Assembly: GCF_000732605.1 (NCBI RefSeq)
Contig: NZ_JPME01000031.1
Coordinates: forward strand, 1-64,000
Source of the DNA: Lacrimispora celerecrescens
GTDB lineage: Bacteria > Bacillota > Clostridia > Lachnospirales > Lachnospiraceae
Direction of reading: 5' to 3'
DNA: 64,000 nucleotides
How positions within the stretch are numbered: position 1 is the first letter of the stretch; each line of letters opens with the position of its first letter. Below, one piece after another: positions 56,884-64,000 of the stretch. The position numbers and the translations under genes are program-made. Under the pieces are notes generated by a model, which worked only from the letters and a program-made list of their open reading frames with translations, did not search any database and was not told the origin of the DNA.

Positions 56884-57708
56884 TCACTCATCCGATTTGG
56901 GATCGTTTTGAGATTCCGGCAGGGCTTTTTCTTGTTCTGTTCTCATACTTGCTTTATACTGCTGATATTGTAAAAACAAGGTTTCAATGGCAATAAAGTA
57001 TCCGACGGCAGACTCGGTCCGATAGCCGTGATACTCGGAATAAAATTGAAAGTCCATTGTGTGTACATAGATGTTCTCGTTGCAGATTGAGGACAGTAAA
57101 TTGTCCTTTAAGCGGGTTATCGAAATCACAGGAACATTTCTTGCACAAAGGTTCCGTGCGAACTCCAATGCAACCGGCGTTTCGCCGCTGAAAGAAATGA
57201 TAAAAACCAGGTCCTCTGGGGTAACATTCTTCAGCAGGTAGGATAATTCACTCCCGCCCTGTATGCTGATGATATAATCACCGCTGCATTGGAACAACCG
57301 CCGCATTTCTCCAAGAACGTTGTTTTGCATATTTCCCGTGCCATAGGCGAAAATGTGCTTAGCACCGTAAATCAACTGATTGATTTTGGTAAAGTCTTTG
57401 TTTTGCATCTCGGAAACGATCTGGTGATAGAGCGAAATTAAGTCTTTTGGATCGTTGATGTAAATCGTAGACTTCTGCTTATAATCCAGCTTTAATAAGG
57501 TCTTCAGTTCTGCATAGCCGCTTAATGAGAGCTTCTGTGCAAAACGCAGCACCGTTGTACGTGACACATTACAGGCGTCAGCCAATTCATAGATGGTGTA
57601 ATCACAGCATGCTTTTCGATGAGTTGAAATATATTTCCAGATGATAAGGTCCGTTTCTTTCAGTTTATGATAATTCTTATTGACAAGCTCCTCAATTTCG
57701 ATAATCAT
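56884..57708 (-). CDS. RpiR/MurR-family transcriptional regulator with SIS domain
   Basis: About 274 aa from ATG 57708 (MIIEIEELVNKNYHKLKETD), placed by AAGGAGG. The longer frame has no site. The N-terminal helix-turn-helix (YTIYELADACNVSRTTVLRF, QKLSLSGYAELKTLL) and SIS sugar-phosphate isomerase-like domain (about 105-240: IFAYGTGNMQNNVLGEMRRL, DLVFIISFSGETPVALEFAR) define the family. These regulators respond to sugar phosphates. Located directly upstream of the FAD/PTS/GH1 operon on the same strand, it probably controls it. Confidence 0.9.
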   Translation of the reverse strand: MIIEIEELVNKNYHKLKETDLIIWKYISTHRKACCDYTIYELADACNVSRTTVLRFAQKLSLSGYAELKTLLKLDYKQKSTIYINDPKDLISLYHQIVSEMQNKDFTKINQLIYGAKHIFAYGTGNMQNNVLGEMRRLFQCSGDYIISIQGGSELSYLLKNVTPEDLVFIISFSGETPVALEFARNLCARNVPVISITRLKDNLLSSICNENIYVHTMDFQFYSEYHGYRTESAVGYFIAIETLFLQYQQYKASMRTEQEKALPESQNDPKSDE

Positions 57709-57769
57709 AGTTGCATTCCTCCTTAAGATCAGATTAGCCATAATCATATTATACTATGCATCAGAGGTA

Positions 57770-58054
57770 TTACAACAAATTTTCCTTATCGTCTTCGTTT
57801 TTCTGGTCCGCTTCATCCTCCCCCGGGCGCACAAATTCCTTTCGCAGCAGCTTTATCGCAGTCCATCCCACTAGCAATACGCCCACCACTAAGAATGTGA
57901 CCATAGCTATCATTTGAACCAGATTTCGGCCCCCGGAAGACATGGAAAGCTCCGGTATCAACTGGTACCCAAGATAAACCAGATAGCCTCCGCCCACAAG
58001 CCGGAGGATGAGGGTGCTCTGAGGCGGATTGGATGACCCCTTTTTCTCACTCAT
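57770..58054 (-). CDS. small two-helix membrane protein
   Basis: 94 aa with two membrane helices (LILRLVGGGYLVYLGYQLIP and MIAMVTFLVVGVLLVGWTAI) and an acidic, Lys-rich cytoplasmic tail. Its start overlaps the AraR-like gene end by eight bases, so it is expressed with the sugar importer operon. No function assigned. Confidence 0.72.
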   Translation of the reverse strand: MSEKKGSSNPPQSTLILRLVGGGYLVYLGYQLIPELSMSSGGRNLVQMIAMVTFLVVGVLLVGWTAIKLLRKEFVRPGEDEADQKNEDDKENLL

Positions 58055-59150
58055 TGGAATTCTCCTTTCGCATAAATTTCACAGATTCCCTTTCAACAGC
58101 CTCCGAATCAAAGAGGTAATTCCCATCAAAGCTTGGATTCTCTATGAGCTTTATCATATTTTCCGCTACTTTTCTCCCCAGAGCCTCTTTTGGGTGGGGA
58201 AAGGAGGTGATAGGAACTTCTCCCAAAGTTGACAGATCAGAATTGTCAATGCTGACAAGAGATAAGTCTTCCGGTATGCGGATTCCCCTTTTAAAGCAGA
58301 TGCCAGACAACAGGTTTGCCACCTCATCATTATAGCAGACAACCCCCGTGCAGCCCTCCAGCCGCTGGAAGAGATAATCCGCCCATGACTCCATATCTTT
58401 TAAGCTCTCGGAATCAATCCAAAGAATCCTCTTTCCGTCCAGCTTTAAATCTGCCTTCTCCATGCTCTGTGCAAAGCCAGAATATCTCAAATGTCCCTGG
58501 CCGTCATCGCATTTAAAAATTCCCCCAATTTCCTTGTGCCCCGCTTGAATCAGATATTCTGCTGCTTTCTCTCCTACCTGCGCATCATTCAGTGATACGC
58601 AGGGAAGATTTAACTCCGGATAGCGGCTGTTAAAAAACAAAATCGGAACCTGCTGCCCCATCAGCTTCTTATAATAATGTAGATTCGGATTGGGCAGGGC
58701 GCTTTTTGCTGGTTCCACAATTAAACCGTCAATCAGCCCTTTATCCAGAATCTTATCTAACGCCTCTCGTTCCCGCTCCGTCCGGTTTCCGGTAAATGCC
58801 ACCTGCATGGTATAACCGGACTTGGAAAGCACCCGTTCTATCCCCTTAAGCACGGCCGGAAAAATATAGCTGTCCACATAGGTGCTGATAACCGCTATAT
58901 TAAAATATTTTTCCTGACTTCCTCCACGGGCACAGACACCTGCATAAGTTCCGCTTCCCTGTATCCGCGTCACAAGCTTCCGCTGCTCCAGCACGTCGAT
59001 CGCATGGCGTATCGTCTGCCTGCTTAAATGAAACTGAAGGCTCATCTCGTTTTCAGAGGGAAGCTTATCGCCCATCCCGATGCTGCCGTTTTCAATCTGT
59101 TCCTGTACCCATTGGACAACCGTCATATATTTTGCTTCCCGTGCCTGCAT
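58047..59150 (-). CDS. AraR-like regulator: GntR DNA-binding domain fused to LacI-type sensor
   Basis: 367 aa. The winged helix at the N-terminus (LPSENEMSLQFHLSRQTIRH, VTRIQGSGTYAG) is GntR type. The remainder (about 85-355) is a LacI-type periplasmic-binding fold (VAFTGNRTEREREALDKILD, GLIDGLIVEPAKSALPNPNL, VSIDNSDLSTLGEVPITSFP). This architecture is that of AraR of Bacillus, the L-arabinose repressor. Sitting at the end of a monosaccharide ABC operon whose leader has TTGTATATACAA palindromes, it is the likely repressor. The ligand is inferred, not shown. Confidence 0.9.
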   Translation of the reverse strand: MQAREAKYMTVVQWVQEQIENGSIGMGDKLPSENEMSLQFHLSRQTIRHAIDVLEQRKLVTRIQGSGTYAGVCARGGSQEKYFNIAVISTYVDSYIFPAVLKGIERVLSKSGYTMQVAFTGNRTEREREALDKILDKGLIDGLIVEPAKSALPNPNLHYYKKLMGQQVPILFFNSRYPELNLPCVSLNDAQVGEKAAEYLIQAGHKEIGGIFKCDDGQGHLRYSGFAQSMEKADLKLDGKRILWIDSESLKDMESWADYLFQRLEGCTGVVCYNDEVANLLSGICFKRGIRIPEDLSLVSIDNSDLSTLGEVPITSFPHPKEALGRKVAENMIKLIENPSFDGNYLFDSEAVERESVKFMRKENSNE

Positions 59151-59170
59151 ACTTCATCCCTATCTTTCAG

Positions 59171-60337
59171 CTATTTTTTTCTCTTTGATAATAAGTCTAT
59201 CGTAACTGCCCCCAAAAGTACAGCACCTTTTACGATTTTCTGGATATCGGTGGACCAGCCGTAAAGGGACATGCCATTGTTTAAAATACCCATGATAAAT
59301 GCACCGACAACGGCTCCGATAATCGTGCCCACTCCGCCTGTGGTCGCGGCTCCTCCGATATAACAGGAAGCGATGGCATCCATTTCAAACTGATCTCCCG
59401 CTTTTGGAGTTGCGGAAGCGTTTCTGGCGGAAAGAACGATTCCGGCAATGGCGCACAGGATGCCCATATTGGTATATACCCAGAAAAATACCTTTCCCGT
59501 ATTGATCCCGGAAAGCTTTGCCGCTTTCGCATTGCCGCCCAAAGCATAGATCTGCCGCCCGGCCACAGTCTTGCTGGTAATGAAATGATAAAGGGCAACC
59601 AACGCGCCCATGATAACCAGAACGAACGGAATGCCGTTATAACGGGACAGTTTATAGAAGAAAAACCAGACAATCACAAGAATCACGCCCACCTTTAAAA
59701 CGGACTGCCACAGGGGGGTGACCGGAAATCCATATTTCTTCTTTGTCCGTATGCTCCTTATTTCGGAGAATATAATAAGGGCAAAGGCAGCAAGAGCAAC
59801 TCCAATGGATACAATATCCAAAGTCCCTTTGCCAAACGGGATTTTAACGGTAGGCAGAAAGCCTGCACCTATGTACGTATAGTCTGTGGGAAGGGGACCT
59901 TTTGTCTGAGCCTTTAAAAGGGTATAGGTAAGACCCCTGCCCATTAACATGGTTGCCAGTGTCACAATAAAGGGGGGAATGGAAAGCTTTGAGACAAAAA
60001 ATCCAACAAACATGCCAGATAATGTTCCGATTGCCAGAGCTGCCAGAATCGCCACCCACATACTGGCCTTATAGTCCACGATCATAATGCCCACAGCAGC
60101 ACCGCAGACCGCAACGATCGAGCCTACGCCTAGGTCAATATTTCCGGTCAACACGCACAGCAGCATACCGACCGCAAGGATGACAATATAACTGTTCTGC
60201 ATAATCAGGTTATTAATGTTTGCCGGAGACATGTTCTTTCCGCCTGTCATTGCCGCAAAAATGAGAAATACCGCAATCAGGGCCAGTACCATGCCGTATT
60301 CTTTCATATTAATATTAACCGTCTTTTTCTTGTCCAT
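59171..60337 (-). CDS. mmsB: monosaccharide ABC transporter permease (MmsB/GguB type)
   Basis: 388 aa, ten or so membrane helices of the RbsC/XylH class. NLIMQNSYIVILAVGMLLCV, LTGNIDLGVGSIVAVCGAAV and ASCYIGGAATTGGVGTIIGA are family landmarks. Longer than RbsC, as in the MmsB/XylH branch. It starts two bases after the ATPase stop and works with it and the ChvE-type binding protein. Confidence 0.92.
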   Translation of the reverse strand: MDKKKTVNINMKEYGMVLALIAVFLIFAAMTGGKNMSPANINNLIMQNSYIVILAVGMLLCVLTGNIDLGVGSIVAVCGAAVGIMIVDYKASMWVAILAALAIGTLSGMFVGFFVSKLSIPPFIVTLATMLMGRGLTYTLLKAQTKGPLPTDYTYIGAGFLPTVKIPFGKGTLDIVSIGVALAAFALIIFSEIRSIRTKKKYGFPVTPLWQSVLKVGVILVIVWFFFYKLSRYNGIPFVLVIMGALVALYHFITSKTVAGRQIYALGGNAKAAKLSGINTGKVFFWVYTNMGILCAIAGIVLSARNASATPKAGDQFEMDAIASCYIGGAATTGGVGTIIGAVVGAFIMGILNNGMSLYGWSTDIQKIVKGAVLLGAVTIDLLSKRKK

Positions 60338-60339
60338 CT

Positions 60340-61887
60340 CTATTCATCCTTTCCGTTATCTGCCATAATACATTTCATAATCTTTTCCTGGGAAACTTCC
60401 TCACTGGATAATTCACCGGATATGTGCCCCTCATTAATAACGTAGATGCGGTCACAGATGCCAATGATTTCCTGAAGCTCAGAAGAGATCACAATAATTG
60501 CCTTACCCGCTTTTGCCAGATCGTTGATTACGCAGTATATCTCGTACTTTGCTCCGATATCGATGCCCCGGGTCGGTTCATCCAGAATCAGCACATCCGG
60601 CTGGGTCATCATCCATTTTGCCAGCACCACCTTCTGCTGGTTTCCACCGGAAAGGGAACTGACCGTCTGGTTAATGGAATTGGCTTTTACGTTGATTTTC
60701 TTTCTAAAATCCTCCGCTGAAAGGTTTTCGGCATTGCCGTTTACGATGCCTCTTTTGGAAAAGAAGTTGCGAAGCGCTGCCAGGGTCATATTTCCGCGCA
60801 CGCTGTCAATTAAGATAAGGCCATAACTTTTCCGGTCCTCGGAGACGTAGGCCAATTTGTTGTTGATGGCATCCCTTACGTTCCGGATTAGGACCTGCTT
60901 TCCGTTTATCTTAATGGTTCCGGTAATCTTCTGCCCGTAGGATCTTCCGAAAAGACTCATGGCCAGCTCTGTTCTTCCCGCTCCCATCAGTCCCGCAAAG
61001 CCTACCACTTCCCCTGATCTCACATGAAAGGATACATCTCTTATCATCTTCCGGTTCGGATCATCGGGATGATAAACATTCCAGTTCTCAACCTCAAAAA
61101 TATTACTTCCGATCTCACAATTTCTTTCCGGAAAACGGTTCGTCAGCTCCCGCCCCACCATACCCTTGATGATTCGGTCCTCGCTGATCTCATCCTTTCC
61201 CTTTACCAGGGTTTCTATGGTCTTCCCATCCCGGATGACGGTAATGGAATCCGCCACATAGCTGACTTCATTGAGCTTATGGGAAATTATGATGCAGGTA
61301 ATGCCATGCTTTTTTAAATCCAGCATAATATCTAAAAGCCGCCTGCTTTCCTCGTCATTGAGGGCTGCGGTGGGCTCATCCAAAATCAAAAGCTCCACCT
61401 GCTTAGCCATAGCACGGGCAATTTCAATGAGCTGCTGCTTGCCTACGCCCAGGCTGCTGACAGGTACATTTAAATTTTCATTTTCAAGACCTACTTTCTC
61501 AAGCATTTCCTGAGCCCGTTTATTGGTTTTTGTCCAATCCACCACTCCTTTAACTGTTGTCTGTTCATTTCCCAGAAATACGTTTTCCGCCACGGACAAA
61601 TAAGGGCTTAAGGCCAGCTCCTGGTGGATGATTACGATTCCCTTTGCCTCGCTTTGCTTAATGCTGTGAAACTGATTTACATTTCCATTGTATACAATAT
61701 CACCGCTGTAGGTCCCATAAGGATAAACGCCGGATAGCACGTTCATCAAAGTGGATTTCCCCGCTCCGTTTTCTCCGCAGAGTGCATGAATCTCGCCCCG
61801 CTTCACCTTGATATTCACGTCATCCAAAGCCTTTACCCCGTAGAACTCTTTGGTGATATGGTTCATCTCCAAGATATGTTCAGACAT
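60340..61887 (-). CDS. mmsA: monosaccharide ABC transporter ATPase with two ATP-binding domains (MmsA/GguA type)
   Basis: 515 aa with duplicated ATPase domains. The first has Walker [10 protein letters not shown] and Walker [12 protein letters not shown]. The second has GLMGAGRTE in the degenerate Walker A position, signature LSGGNQQK and [11 protein letters not shown]. This pattern is usual for RbsA/XylG/MmsA ATPases, with one weak site. It energises uptake through the permease encoded two bases on. Confidence 0.93.
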   Translation of the reverse strand: MSEHILEMNHITKEFYGVKALDDVNIKVKRGEIHALCGENGAGKSTLMNVLSGVYPYGTYSGDIVYNGNVNQFHSIKQSEAKGIVIIHQELALSPYLSVAENVFLGNEQTTVKGVVDWTKTNKRAQEMLEKVGLENENLNVPVSSLGVGKQQLIEIARAMAKQVELLILDEPTAALNDEESRRLLDIMLDLKKHGITCIIISHKLNEVSYVADSITVIRDGKTIETLVKGKDEISEDRIIKGMVGRELTNRFPERNCEIGSNIFEVENWNVYHPDDPNRKMIRDVSFHVRSGEVVGFAGLMGAGRTELAMSLFGRSYGQKITGTIKINGKQVLIRNVRDAINNKLAYVSEDRKSYGLILIDSVRGNMTLAALRNFFSKRGIVNGNAENLSAEDFRKKINVKANSINQTVSSLSGGNQQKVVLAKWMMTQPDVLILDEPTRGIDIGAKYEIYCVINDLAKAGKAIIVISSELQEIIGICDRIYVINEGHISGELSSEEVSQEKIMKCIMADNGKDE

Positions 61888-61924
61888 CTCATCAACTCCT
61901 TTACTTTCTTATGTTACATGAAAG

Positions 61925-61952
61925 CAGGCGGCGGCTTTTCCGCCGCCGCCTG
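61925..61952 (-). terminator. GC-rich hairpin between binding-protein and ATPase genes
   Basis: CAGGCGGCGGC / GCCGCCGCCTG forms a perfect 11-bp stem with a 6-base loop. There is no strong T-run. It probably protects or partly terminates the upstream message, so that binding protein is made in excess over the membrane parts. Confidence 0.75.
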
Positions 61953-61981
61953 TCAATATTTCCATTCCGTTATTTCTTCTG

Positions 61982-63154
61982 TTACTGTGCAAGCTGTGCT
62001 TCCGTATAATAACCGCCATCAACAATGACTTTCTTGTAATTGTCCTTATCAACTGCAACTGGAGTGCATAGATAGGACGGAACTACGATCTTGCCGTTAT
62101 TGTACTGGGTGGTATCGTTGATTTCCGGCTTAGCTCCCTGGAGAACAGCCTGAACCATGGTCACGCACTTTTCAGCCAGCAGACGGGTATCCTTGTAAAT
62201 GGACATGGTCTGGAAGCCTGAGATAATATTTTTCGTTGCCATCAGCTCCGCATCCTGTCCCGTAATAAGAGGCCAGTCTTCGCCAACTTTGTAGCCTGCG
62301 CCTTCAAGAGCCGCTTTGCAGCCATAGGCAAAGCCGTCAAAGGCGGAAGCACAGATGTCCAGCTTCTTGTCTGCGTAAAAACCGGTCAGATAGTTCTCGC
62401 AGTTCTGCTGCGCTGTTTCCTGTGACCATCTTAAAATACAGGTATCCTCAAAGGAAGTACGTCCTGACTCACATACCAGGGTTCCATCATCCAGATAAGG
62501 CTTTAAAACTTCCATCAAACCGTTATATAAGAACAATGCGTTGTTGTCATCCGGAGAGCCCATGAAAAATTCAATGGTGTAAGATTTCCCCTCTGCCTTT
62601 GCTTTATCCAGTTCCTTTTTGTCTTTTATGTACTGTCCGATTGCCGTACCTACTCCCTTATTATCAAAGGTCGCATAATAGGAAACAGCGTCCGTATCCA
62701 TTAAGAGACGGTCATAGGCAATGATAGGAATACCTGCGTTCTTTGCCTGCACTTCCACATTTACCAATGCAGAGGAATCAATGGAGGCAATAACCAGACA
62801 GTTAACACCGGATGCAATCATGTTTTCGATCTGTGAAACCTGCATCTGCACGTCGTCCTCTGCATACTGAAGATCCACTTGGTAGCCCAGGGCTTCCAGC
62901 TGCTTCTTCATGTTGGCTCCGTCGTTGATCCAACGCTCTGATGACTGGGTGGGCATTGCTACGCCGACCTTTCCGCCGCTACCTGTGGCTTTCGCTGCCT
63001 CGGTTGCCGCCTCTTTGGCCGTTGTGGTGACATCTGCTTTGGCTTCAGACGCCGGTGCGGCCGTGGTTGCTGTGGTCTGGGAACCGCCGCAACCTGTCAG
63101 CATGGCAGCGGAAAGGGCCGTTCCGAGAATGAGACTTAGAATTCTTCGTTTCAT
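61982..63154 (-). CDS. chvE: monosaccharide-binding lipoprotein (ChvE type)
   Basis: 390 aa with signal peptide and lipobox MLTGCGG. VGVAMPTQSSERWINDGANM, IENMIASGVNCLVIASIDSS, PIIAYDRLL and DWPLITGQDAELMATKNIIS match the ChvE/XylF-like sugar-binding family that pairs with MmsA/MmsB. It would bind a monosaccharide such as arabinose, xylose, galactose or glucose outside the cell. First gene of the operon, behind a strong promoter and a leader of about 165 bases. Confidence 0.92.
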   Translation of the reverse strand: MKRRILSLILGTALSAAMLTGCGGSQTTATTAAPASEAKADVTTTAKEAATEAAKATGSGGKVGVAMPTQSSERWINDGANMKKQLEALGYQVDLQYAEDDVQMQVSQIENMIASGVNCLVIASIDSSALVNVEVQAKNAGIPIIAYDRLLMDTDAVSYYATFDNKGVGTAIGQYIKDKKELDKAKAEGKSYTIEFFMGSPDDNNALFLYNGLMEVLKPYLDDGTLVCESGRTSFEDTCILRWSQETAQQNCENYLTGFYADKKLDICASAFDGFAYGCKAALEGAGYKVGEDWPLITGQDAELMATKNIISGFQTMSIYKDTRLLAEKCVTMVQAVLQGAKPEINDTTQYNNGKIVVPSYLCTPVAVDKDNYKKVIVDGGYYTEAQLAQ

Positions 63155-63179
63155 AATTTTACCCTCCTGTGGTATTGTT

Positions 63180-63210
63180 TTGTATATACAAGTTGCATCG
63201 TTGGCAACTT
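63180..63210 (-). promoter_or_regulatory. AraR-box-like palindrome plus stem-loop in the chvE leader
   Basis: A perfect palindrome TTGTATATACAA (63180-63191) lies 25 bases before the start codon. It overlaps a 7-bp inverted repeat AAGTTGC (63190-63196) / GCAACTT (63204-63210). The palindrome resembles the ATTTGTAC-GTACAAAT boxes bound by AraR. Confidence 0.6.
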
Positions 63211-63328
63211 TGCATTTTTATTTACTTTTTCGGTTTTTATTATATATATAATTGACATTCATGTTATTTTGCTTAATTTATTCTTATATATCATTATGTT
63301 TTTAGTAATATTTTATAACTATAAAATA

Positions 63329-63357
63329 ACTATATATTTTTGTTCATATTTTGTCAA
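63329..63357 (-). promoter_or_regulatory. sigma-A promoter of the chvE operon
   Basis: TTGACA (63357-63352), 17-base spacer, TATAGT (63334-63329), in a very AT-rich stretch. Confidence 0.85.
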
Positions 63358-63393
63358 TACATATTTTGTCTTTTTTTCCATTTTCTACCAAAG

Positions 63394-63405
63394 TTGTATG
63401 TACAG
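63394..63405 (-). promoter_or_regulatory. second AraR-box-like site upstream of the promoter
   Basis: TTGTATGTACAG is a near-palindrome matching the downstream TTGTATATACAA at 10 of 12 positions. It lies about 40 bases upstream of the -35. Two boxes on either side of the promoter would allow looping, as known for AraR. Confidence 0.5.
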
Positions 63406-63516
63406 GTTGTTCCAAATCTATCAAGACATGTTTCCGGTGTTTATTCAACTGAGCCACATATGCCAAACCAATCTGGGCCTAAGCCACACAAAGGCTGGTC
63501 CGAAGGACAAACAAAA

Positions 63517-63548
63517 GACACCGATTCGAGAAAAACTCGAACGGTGTC
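63517..63548. terminator. hairpin in the gap before the IS605 end
   Basis: GACACCG-A-TTCGAG / CTCGAA-CGGTGTC, 13 pairs with one bulged base and a 5-base loop. It could end a transcript from the lost gene on the right. The T-run is modest. Confidence 0.55.
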
Positions 63549-63699
63549 GTTTACTAAAAGTGGATTGGCGCTGGTAATACTTTATGCCATGCCTGAACTT
63601 TGAAAAGGGAAGCAGCAGCCAAATAGAGAATAAAAAGCTAATAATAGAAATGACCTACAATAATCTTGTTATAATAGCTATTTTTTATATTTCGTTACA

Positions 63700-63797
63700 T
63701 CAGATTTTTTCGGTGCGGCTTGCATCAGCAACAACAAGGTTAGTGGTCAACGGATCAAGCCCTCGTTCCATACATTCGACCGAAGCATAAAAGGACT
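63700..63797 (-). pseudogene. remnant of a Y-family DNA polymerase (umuC-like) gene
   Basis: A 31-codon stretch reads SFYASVECMERGLDPLTTNL then VVADASRTEKI and a stop. This is the conserved N-terminal block of UmuC/DinB-like translesion polymerases (normally DLKSFYASVE...RTEKTICLAV). The frame is cut on its upstream side by the IS605 end, apparently inside the Lys codon before Ser, and ends at a stop where the family continues with TICLAV. The rest of the gene is gone on the left. The upstream codons would be found beyond the IS. Confidence 0.85.
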
Positions 63798-63938
63798 GTG
63801 ACATACTCCCACCACTTAGCACCACATTTGGGATCTACCAAATGCTTATGCTAGAAGTGAGGGCTTCTTGCTCAAGTAACCTAACGGCTACAGTATCAGC
63901 AAGCTATCCCCGTGTGCCCCACGGTTTCTTTTAGCTGT
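63798..63938 (-). ncRNA. probable omega-RNA (reRNA) scaffold of the IS605 TnpB
   Basis: TnpB guide RNAs come from the tnpB 3' end through the element's right end, with the guide read from flanking DNA. Here the 141 bases after the tnpB stop contain a pairing of CCCTCACTT with AAGTGGTGGG around an inner stem region, and end GTATGTCAC at the junction. The first guide bases would be AGTCCTTTTATGCTTC, which is umuC sequence. The scaffold likely also extends into the tnpB coding end. Boundaries are inferred from the family rule. Confidence 0.6.
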
Positions 63939-64000
63939 TTATGCCAATACTAATATTCCTTGTTTCTTGATATTGCGTGCAGCATTTACATCTCTGTCAC
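63939..64000 (-). CDS. tnpB: TnpB (IS605 OrfB) C-terminal end, cut by window edge
   Basis: The last 19 codons read DRDVNAARNIKKQGILVLA and then stop. D-R-D-x-N-A-A-x-N-I is the C-terminal RuvC motif of TnpB, the RNA-guided nuclease of IS200/IS605 elements and the ancestor type of Cas12. Whether the rest is intact cannot be seen here. Confidence 0.9.
   Translation of the reverse strand, partial: DRDVNAARNIKKQGILVLA

Larger units (their letters stand above)
63155..63699. other. gap holding the chvE regulatory region and decayed DNA
   Basis: Bases up to about 63410 carry the chvE leader, promoter and AraR-like boxes. From 63411 to 63699 only the hairpin at 63517-63548 stands out. Short plus-strand frames there cross that hairpin and match nothing I recognise. 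Confidence 0.55.
63798..64000 (-). mobile_element. right end of an IS200/IS605-family element
   Basis: Consists of the tnpB 3' end and a structured non-coding right end finishing ...GGGAGTATGTCAC on the minus strand. The junction at 63798/63797 is set by the resumption of umuC coding sequence. The rest of the element is outside the window. Confidence 0.85.

Noticed and set aside
63340-63603. 87-aa plus-strand frame before the IS605 end
   Set aside because: It runs through the AT-rich promoter of chvE and across a strong hairpin, with no recognisable domain.

Overview
The window looks like a chromosomal segment of a gut Lachnospiraceae or related Clostridia (Firmicutes). Supporting signs are the moderately low GC, AAGGAGG-type ribosome binding sites with frequent TTG and GTG starts, a class B sortase, a LytTR regulator, Gram-positive polysaccharide-utilization gene sets with an LplABC-type transporter, and an MmsAB/ChvE-type sugar ABC operon. 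The species cannot be fixed from sequence alone. The window is bounded by mobile DNA: an IS3-family transposase gene runs off the left edge, and the 3' end of an IS200/IS605-type tnpB runs off the right edge. Nearly every gene is on the minus strand.

Region 1 (1-2.2 kb): IS3 element, a coiled-coil protein built from a 42-bp in-frame tandem repeat, and a small possible remnant ORF. Region 2 (2.2-25 kb): a surface-assembly locus of about 22 kb and the most novel-looking part. In transcription order it has an orphan LytTR response regulator, a Cys-pair membrane protein, a possible 44-aa membrane peptide, a repeat-rich DUF11-like adhesin, two related secreted proteins resembling WxL-type domains, two membrane proteins, an IPKTG-anchored protein, a giant protein of about 4265 aa (beta-helix), another membrane protein, a class B sortase, a cyclophilin-like lipoprotein and a further lipoprotein. 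Four of these proteins share one ectodomain. The mature N-terminus of the anchored protein matches that of the major WxL-like candidate. The giant protein has no sorting signal of its own. I read this as a dedicated machine that builds a very large surface fibre or adhesin.

Region 3 (25-32 kb): a MarR-controlled heterodimeric ABC exporter, a small membrane protein, and a Kef-type antiporter with its TetR repressor. Region 4 (32-38 kb): a compact four-gene cassette of MoxR-like AAA+ ATPase, beta-propeller-like protein, unknown 301-aa protein and vWA protein. It resembles ternary vWA-MoxR conflict systems. Region 5 (37.8-40.4 kb): oleate hydratase-family gene and TetR regulator.

Region 6 (40.5-51 kb): glycan-utilization locus with LplB/LplC/LplA-type ABC importer, membrane AraC sensor-regulator, GH95 family enzyme and heparinase II/III-like lyase. 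Region 7 (51-57.7 kb): RpiR/SIS regulator, a split FAD-protein pair, a FAD-dependent oxidoreductase, a PTS EIIBC and a GH1 6-phospho-beta-glucosidase. The GH1 gene carries a one-base deletion that removes its phosphate-binding tail. Region 8 (57.8-63.4 kb): ChvE/MmsA/MmsB-type monosaccharide importer with an AraR-like GntR/LacI regulator and a small membrane protein, preceded by a strong sigma-A promoter and palindromes resembling AraR boxes. Region 9 (63.4-64 kb): a terminator, a 31-codon remnant of a Y-family polymerase (umuC-like) gene, and the IS605 right end with its probable omega-RNA. The RNA's natural guide would read into the interrupted umuC sequence.
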